This document shows, piece by piece, positions 6,129-8,450 of a DNA stretch of 8,450 nt. Source of the stretch: Burkholderiales bacterium (GTDB lineage Bacteria > Pseudomonadota > Gammaproteobacteria > Burkholderiales > Casimicrobiaceae); the NCBI GenBank assembly GCA_031283405.1, contig JAITBX010000101.1, positions 1-8,450 on the forward strand, read 5' to 3'. The notes under the pieces are model-generated. The model was given only the letters and a program-made list of their open reading frames with translations, had not been told where the DNA came from and did no database searches. How positions within the stretch are numbered: position 1 is the first letter of the stretch; every line of letters starts with the position of its first letter. The position numbers were made by a program, and so were the translations under genes.

Positions 6129-6737
6129 ATGAAACTGTATTTTTCCCGAGGTTCCTGCGCATTGGCCGTGCACATTGCGCTGGCGGAAGCCGGATTGAAG
6201 TATGAAACCGAAGAAGTCGATCTGCGCGTGACGCCGCACAAAACCGCAAGCGGCAGACTCTACACCGAAATCAACCCCAAAGGCTATGTGCCGACGCTGG
6301 TGCTGGACAACAGCGAACTGCTGACGGAAGGGCAAGTCGTGTTGCAATACGTCGCCGATCAAGCGCCGCAAAAAGCGCTGATCCCGAAGGCGGGCGAATT
6401 TGCGCGTTACCGTTTGCAAGAATGGCTGGCTTTCATCTCGACCGAAGTTCACAAAGGCTTCGCCCCGCTATGGAATCCGGCCACGCCGCAAGAGCAAAAA
6501 GACGCGGCGTGGGAGCGCTTGACCACGCGCATCGCTCATGCGAACGAAGCGCTCAACGGCAAAGAATATCTGATGGAAAATTTCAGCGTCGCCGACGCTT
6601 ATTTGTTTACCTGCCTGCGCTGGACAGGTTTTTTCAAAAAACCTTTGACCGCTTATCCGCACCTGCTGGCGTGGATGGAGCGCGTCGCCGCCCGCCCTGC
6701 CGTCAAACAGGCGATGCAGGAAGAAGGATTGCGATAA
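6129..6737 (+). CDS. gstA: Glutathione S-transferase, bacterial beta class
   Basis: This cytosolic enzyme conjugates or transfers glutathione and is linked to detoxification and redox protection. The 202-residue protein has the two-domain GST layout. The N-terminal thioredoxin-like domain carries the beta-class cysteine C10 in SRGSCALAVHIALAEAG, the cis-proline of NPKGYVPTL (P55) and the gamma-glutamyl-binding LTEG (E67). The helical C-terminal domain carries H108-K109 in STEVHKGFAPLW, equivalent to the conserved His-Lys of beta-class enzymes, and the N-capping box FSVADAYLFTCLRW (152-165). It follows E. coli GstA closely in length and motifs down to the terminal EEGLR. It is transcribed alone: divergent from the TrhA-like gene and convergent with ldcA. 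The natural substrate cannot be read from the sequence. Confidence 0.96.
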   Translation: MKLYFSRGSCALAVHIALAEAGLKYETEEVDLRVTPHKTASGRLYTEINPKGYVPTLVLDNSELLTEGQVVLQYVADQAPQKALIPKAGEFARYRLQEWLAFISTEVHKGFAPLWNPATPQEQKDAAWERLTTRIAHANEALNGKEYLMENFSVADAYLFTCLRWTGFFKKPLTAYPHLLAWMERVAARPAVKQAMQEEGLR

Positions 6738-6744
6738 GTCGTGC

Positions 6745-6762
6745 GGACGATCGAGGACGATC
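6745..6762. repeat. Tandem GGACGATC direct repeat
   Basis: GGACGATC occurs at 6745-6752 and again at 6755-6762, separated by GA, giving a 10-bp period close to one helical turn. It starts 8 bp after the gstA stop and borders the palindromic element to the right. It may be part of that element rather than a binding site. Confidence 0.35.
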
Positions 6763-6763
6763 A

Positions 6764-6817
6764 CCCCTACGGAAAATTTGTGGCTTTGGTGTAGGGGCAC
6801 GGCGCGCCGTGCCCCTA
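6764..6817. repeat. Interspersed palindromic element with 26-bp perfect palindrome
   Basis: Positions 6792-6817 are a perfect self-complementary 26-mer: the left half is TAGGGGCACGGCG and the right half its exact reverse complement. In addition CCCCTAC at 6764-6770 is complementary to GTAGGGG at 6791-6797, so this arm has two competing partners. The element lies between the convergent gstA and ldcA genes, where a bidirectional transcript end would be useful, but no T run follows on either strand. From memory, similar GTAGGGGCACGGC...GCCGTGCCCC repeats occur in intergenic DNA of many bacteria. Confidence 0.65.
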
Positions 6818-6899
6818 AGCATCATGCGCGCAGCCGTTTTCGTTTCAACGCTACGATTTGTTTTATTGCGAAAAATTCACGTCCGCAGATTATTTGATT

Positions 6900-7820
6900 T
6901 TACGAACGATAATCCCAGCAGACAATCCGACTCTGACCGTCGTCATCGATAATCAATTCGCAGGGCGCGCCGACGGGCAAAGTCAATTTGTCGCGCACAT
7001 GGCCGAAAGGCAAGCCGCGAAAAAACGGAACGCCGCTGACGCGCTGCATGTGGTCGATGGCGGTGTCGAGCGTGTAGCCGGTCACTTGTTCGGACGCTTT
7101 CGATTCGACGAAATGTCCGAGCAGCACGGCCTGTTGGCACGCCAACACGCCGCTGTGATGCAACTGATACAACATTCGCTCGATGCGGTACGGTTCTTCG
7201 TTCACGTCTTCGAGGAACAGGATGCCGCCGTCGATGTACGGAAAGTAGGATGTGCCGATCAGATGCGCAATCATCGAAAGATTGCCGCCCCACAAAGTTC
7301 CCGTCGCTGTCAACGAACGGTCGCCGCGCAGAGTGCAGAAGATTTCATGGCGGTTGGCGGCGAGCAGATCGAAGCAGTGTTCGTCGGTGAACGCGCTGAC
7401 TTCTTCGACGCCGAAATCGGAACACGCCATCGGTCCGGCGAAGGTGACGCGCTGCGCTTTGGCGAGCGCGGCGAGTTGAAAGGCGGTGAAGTCCGAGTGG
7501 CCGACCCAGCATTTTTTGTCGCGCGCCAACGCGACGTAATCGATGCGATCAAGCAATCGCGTCCAACCGTAACCGCCGCGCGCCGCCATCGCAATATCGA
7601 CTTGTTCGTTGTGCAACAAGCGGTACAAAACGCGATGAACAGCGGCGAGCCGTGCTTCGTCGTCGCCGGAAAAACGCTGAAACGCTTGTCCGGCATCGGC
7701 ATCGACATGAACGCGATGCCCGGCCTGACGCAGAAAATTTTCAGCGCGCGTCAACGCCTGCGGTTCCCACAGACGGCCTGACGGCGCATAAATCATGATG
7801 TCGAAAAGGGGAGAAGCCAT
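6900..7820 (-). CDS. ldcA: LD-carboxypeptidase, peptidase family S66
   Basis: This cytoplasmic serine peptidase removes the terminal D-Ala from L,D-linked murein tetrapeptides so that recycled tripeptide can re-enter wall synthesis through Mpl. The 306-residue protein shows the S66 catalytic triad with correct spacing: S109 in WVGHSDFT, E204 in LFLEDVNEEPYRIERML, and H274 in GLPFGHVRDKLTLPVG. The N-terminal nucleophile domain includes ARGGYGWTRLLDRIDY (80-95). The related MccF peptidases share the triad, but nothing nearby suggests microcin immunity. The start codon lies two bases after the tadA stop (TAA-CT-ATG on the coding strand), which implies one transcript and probable translational coupling; there is no Shine-Dalgarno of its own. 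A second ATG at codon 9 is possible but less likely. Function fits with anmK and the M23 gene elsewhere in the window. Confidence 0.95.
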   Translation of the reverse strand: MASPLFDIMIYAPSGRLWEPQALTRAENFLRQAGHRVHVDADAGQAFQRFSGDDEARLAAVHRVLYRLLHNEQVDIAMAARGGYGWTRLLDRIDYVALARDKKCWVGHSDFTAFQLAALAKAQRVTFAGPMACSDFGVEEVSAFTDEHCFDLLAANRHEIFCTLRGDRSLTATGTLWGGNLSMIAHLIGTSYFPYIDGGILFLEDVNEEPYRIERMLYQLHHSGVLACQQAVLLGHFVESKASEQVTGYTLDTAIDHMQRVSGVPFFRGLPFGHVRDKLTLPVGAPCELIIDDDGQSRIVCWDYRS

Positions 7821-7822
7821 AG

Positions 7823-8350
7823 TTATGAAGGAGCAGCGCGCCGCGCTTTGAAAAAAGTGGAAAGCAGCGCGGCGCTTTCATCGGCCAGTATATCGGGAAT
7901 CACTTCGGTGTGGTGATTCAGACGCGATTCGGCGAAAAGATCGACGACCGAGCCGCACGCGCCCGTTTTCGTATCACGCGCGCCGAACACCAGCCGCACA
8001 ATGCGCGCGTGCATGATGGCGCCGGCGCACATCGCGCACGGTTCCAGCGTCACATACAACGAGCAACCCGGCAGCCGGTAGTTGCCGAGCGCGCACGCCG
8101 CTTCGCGCAACGCGGCAATTTCGGCGTGCGCAGTGGGATCGTTGCCGGCAATCGGCGCGTTGCCGCCGTGCCCAATGATCGTGTTTTCAAAAACCACGAT
8201 CGCCCCGACCGGAACCTCATGCCGCGCCGCCGCGTCTTCGGCAAGCGCAAGCGCTTGACGCATCCAGCGGAGGTCTTGGTCGAGAGTGAATTCCATCTTG
8301 GCGGTGTTTTTGTTAAGTTGAGCGGTCACAGTGCGTTCAAGCTCGAACAC
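7823..8350 (-). CDS. tadA: tRNA adenosine(34) deaminase
   Basis: TadA is the zinc-dependent enzyme that converts adenosine 34 of tRNA-Arg(ACG) to inosine, allowing one tRNA to read three CGN codons. The 175-residue protein carries the cytidine/adenosine deaminase motifs: TAHAEIAALREA with zinc ligand H75 and proton-shuttling E77, and LEPCAMCAGAIMHARI with ligands C105 and C108. Further family matches are EVPVGAIVV (45-53), GNDPTAHAE, VFGARDTKTGACGS and NHHTEVIPDILADE. I chose the GTG at 8350 because a perfect AGGAGG sits 6 nt upstream. The more familiar N-terminus begins at the internal ATG at 8296 (MEFTLDQDLRWMRQAL, 157 residues), which has no good ribosome site. If the GTG is right, the enzyme has an 18-residue extension. 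It is the first gene of a tadA-ldcA unit. Confidence 0.96.
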   Translation of the reverse strand: MFELERTVTAQLNKNTAKMEFTLDQDLRWMRQALALAEDAAARHEVPVGAIVVFENTIIGHGGNAPIAGNDPTAHAEIAALREAACALGNYRLPGCSLYVTLEPCAMCAGAIMHARIVRLVFGARDTKTGACGSVVDLFAESRLNHHTEVIPDILADESAALLSTFFKARRAAPS

Positions 8351-8356
8351 GTTTTT

Positions 8357-8362
8357 CCTCCT
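8357..8362 (-). promoter_or_regulatory. Strong ribosome binding site upstream of tadA
   Basis: CCTCCT on the plus strand reads AGGAGG on the coding strand, 6 nt before the GTG at 8350. It is the best ribosome site on the minus strand of this window and decides the tadA start in favour of the longer protein. No convincing promoter pair was found in the remaining 88 bp. Confidence 0.65.
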
Positions 8363-8420
8363 CTGCGGAAGAGAATAGTGCGCAAGCGAAATCTGTTTGT
8401 CAGTTGTTTTACCGTGCCGG

Positions 8421-8439
8421 ACTCGCCCGGCGGGCGAGT
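8421..8439. repeat. GC-rich perfect dyad at the right edge
   Basis: ACTCGCCCG (8421-8429) and CGGGCGAGT (8431-8439) form 9-bp arms around one G. It is followed on the plus strand by GACTTTCTTGT, which is only mildly T-rich. It could be a transcript end for a gene outside the window or another short interspersed palindrome. It lies about 70 bp upstream of the tadA start, so an operator role cannot be excluded. Confidence 0.45.
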
Positions 8440-8450
8440 GACTTTCTTGT

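Noticed and set aside
6030..6452. N-terminal extension of the TrhA-like protein to 347 residues
   Set aside because: The extension runs antisense to gstA and has no membrane-protein character; the family start is the MYYGERFNAISHG at 6029.
6858..7781. 307-codon plus-strand open frame opposite ldcA
   Set aside because: It mirrors ldcA, which has a full catalytic triad and normal family length; the plus-strand translation has no family signature.
1..8450. CRISPR array, toxin-antitoxin pair, phage or defence genes, tRNA or rRNA
   Set aside because: No regularly spaced repeats, small paired genes, integrase-like genes or structural RNA signatures were seen; all sizeable genes belong to housekeeping families or the one unknown zinc finger/TPR protein.

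Overview
The window looks like ordinary chromosomal DNA of a Gram-negative proteobacterium, most likely a betaproteobacterium. The evidence is a KMSKS/HLGH-type tyrosyl-tRNA synthetase divergent from an OapA/LysM plus M23 endopeptidase and anmK, an E. coli GstA-like beta-class glutathione transferase, and an S66 LD-carboxypeptidase directly behind tadA. I place it in Betaproteobacteria from recalled gene order and protein similarity; genus and species cannot be read from the sequence.

Layout from left to right. Positions 3-179 hold a truncated IS5-type transposase fragment. It is followed by a gene-free stretch to 394 that is full of inverted repeats. tyrS (minus strand) and an M23 peptidoglycan endopeptidase gene (plus strand) diverge from a 124-bp promoter region. 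anmK follows the endopeptidase after 24 bp and probably shares its transcript. Converging on anmK is a minus-strand gene for a small protein with an N-terminal B-box-like zinc finger and a helical TPR-like C-terminal part. A 223-bp AT-rich spacer leads to a minus-strand PAQR/hemolysin III (TrhA-like) membrane protein gene. That gene diverges from gstA (plus strand), which has a textbook ribosome binding site. gstA converges on a two-gene minus-strand unit, tadA-ldcA, across an intergenic region carrying a perfect 26-bp palindrome. The window ends upstream of tadA with another perfect dyad.

The genes mix translation (TyrS charges tRNA-Tyr; TadA makes inosine at the tRNA-Arg wobble position), cell-wall turnover (M23 endopeptidase cuts crosslinks, AnmK recovers anhydroMurNAc, LdcA trims recycled tetrapeptides) and envelope or stress functions (TrhA-like protein, GST). 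Three of the seven recognised genes act in the murein growth and recycling cycle, although they lie in two separate transcription units.

I found no CRISPR array, tRNA, rRNA, riboswitch, defence system or convincing undescribed system. The best second-look items are the short zinc finger/TPR protein, the palindrome-rich intergenic regions (123-320, 5317-5358, 6745-6817, 8421-8439) and several start-codon decisions (GTG for the endopeptidase and tadA, shortened starts for tyrS and the TrhA-like gene).
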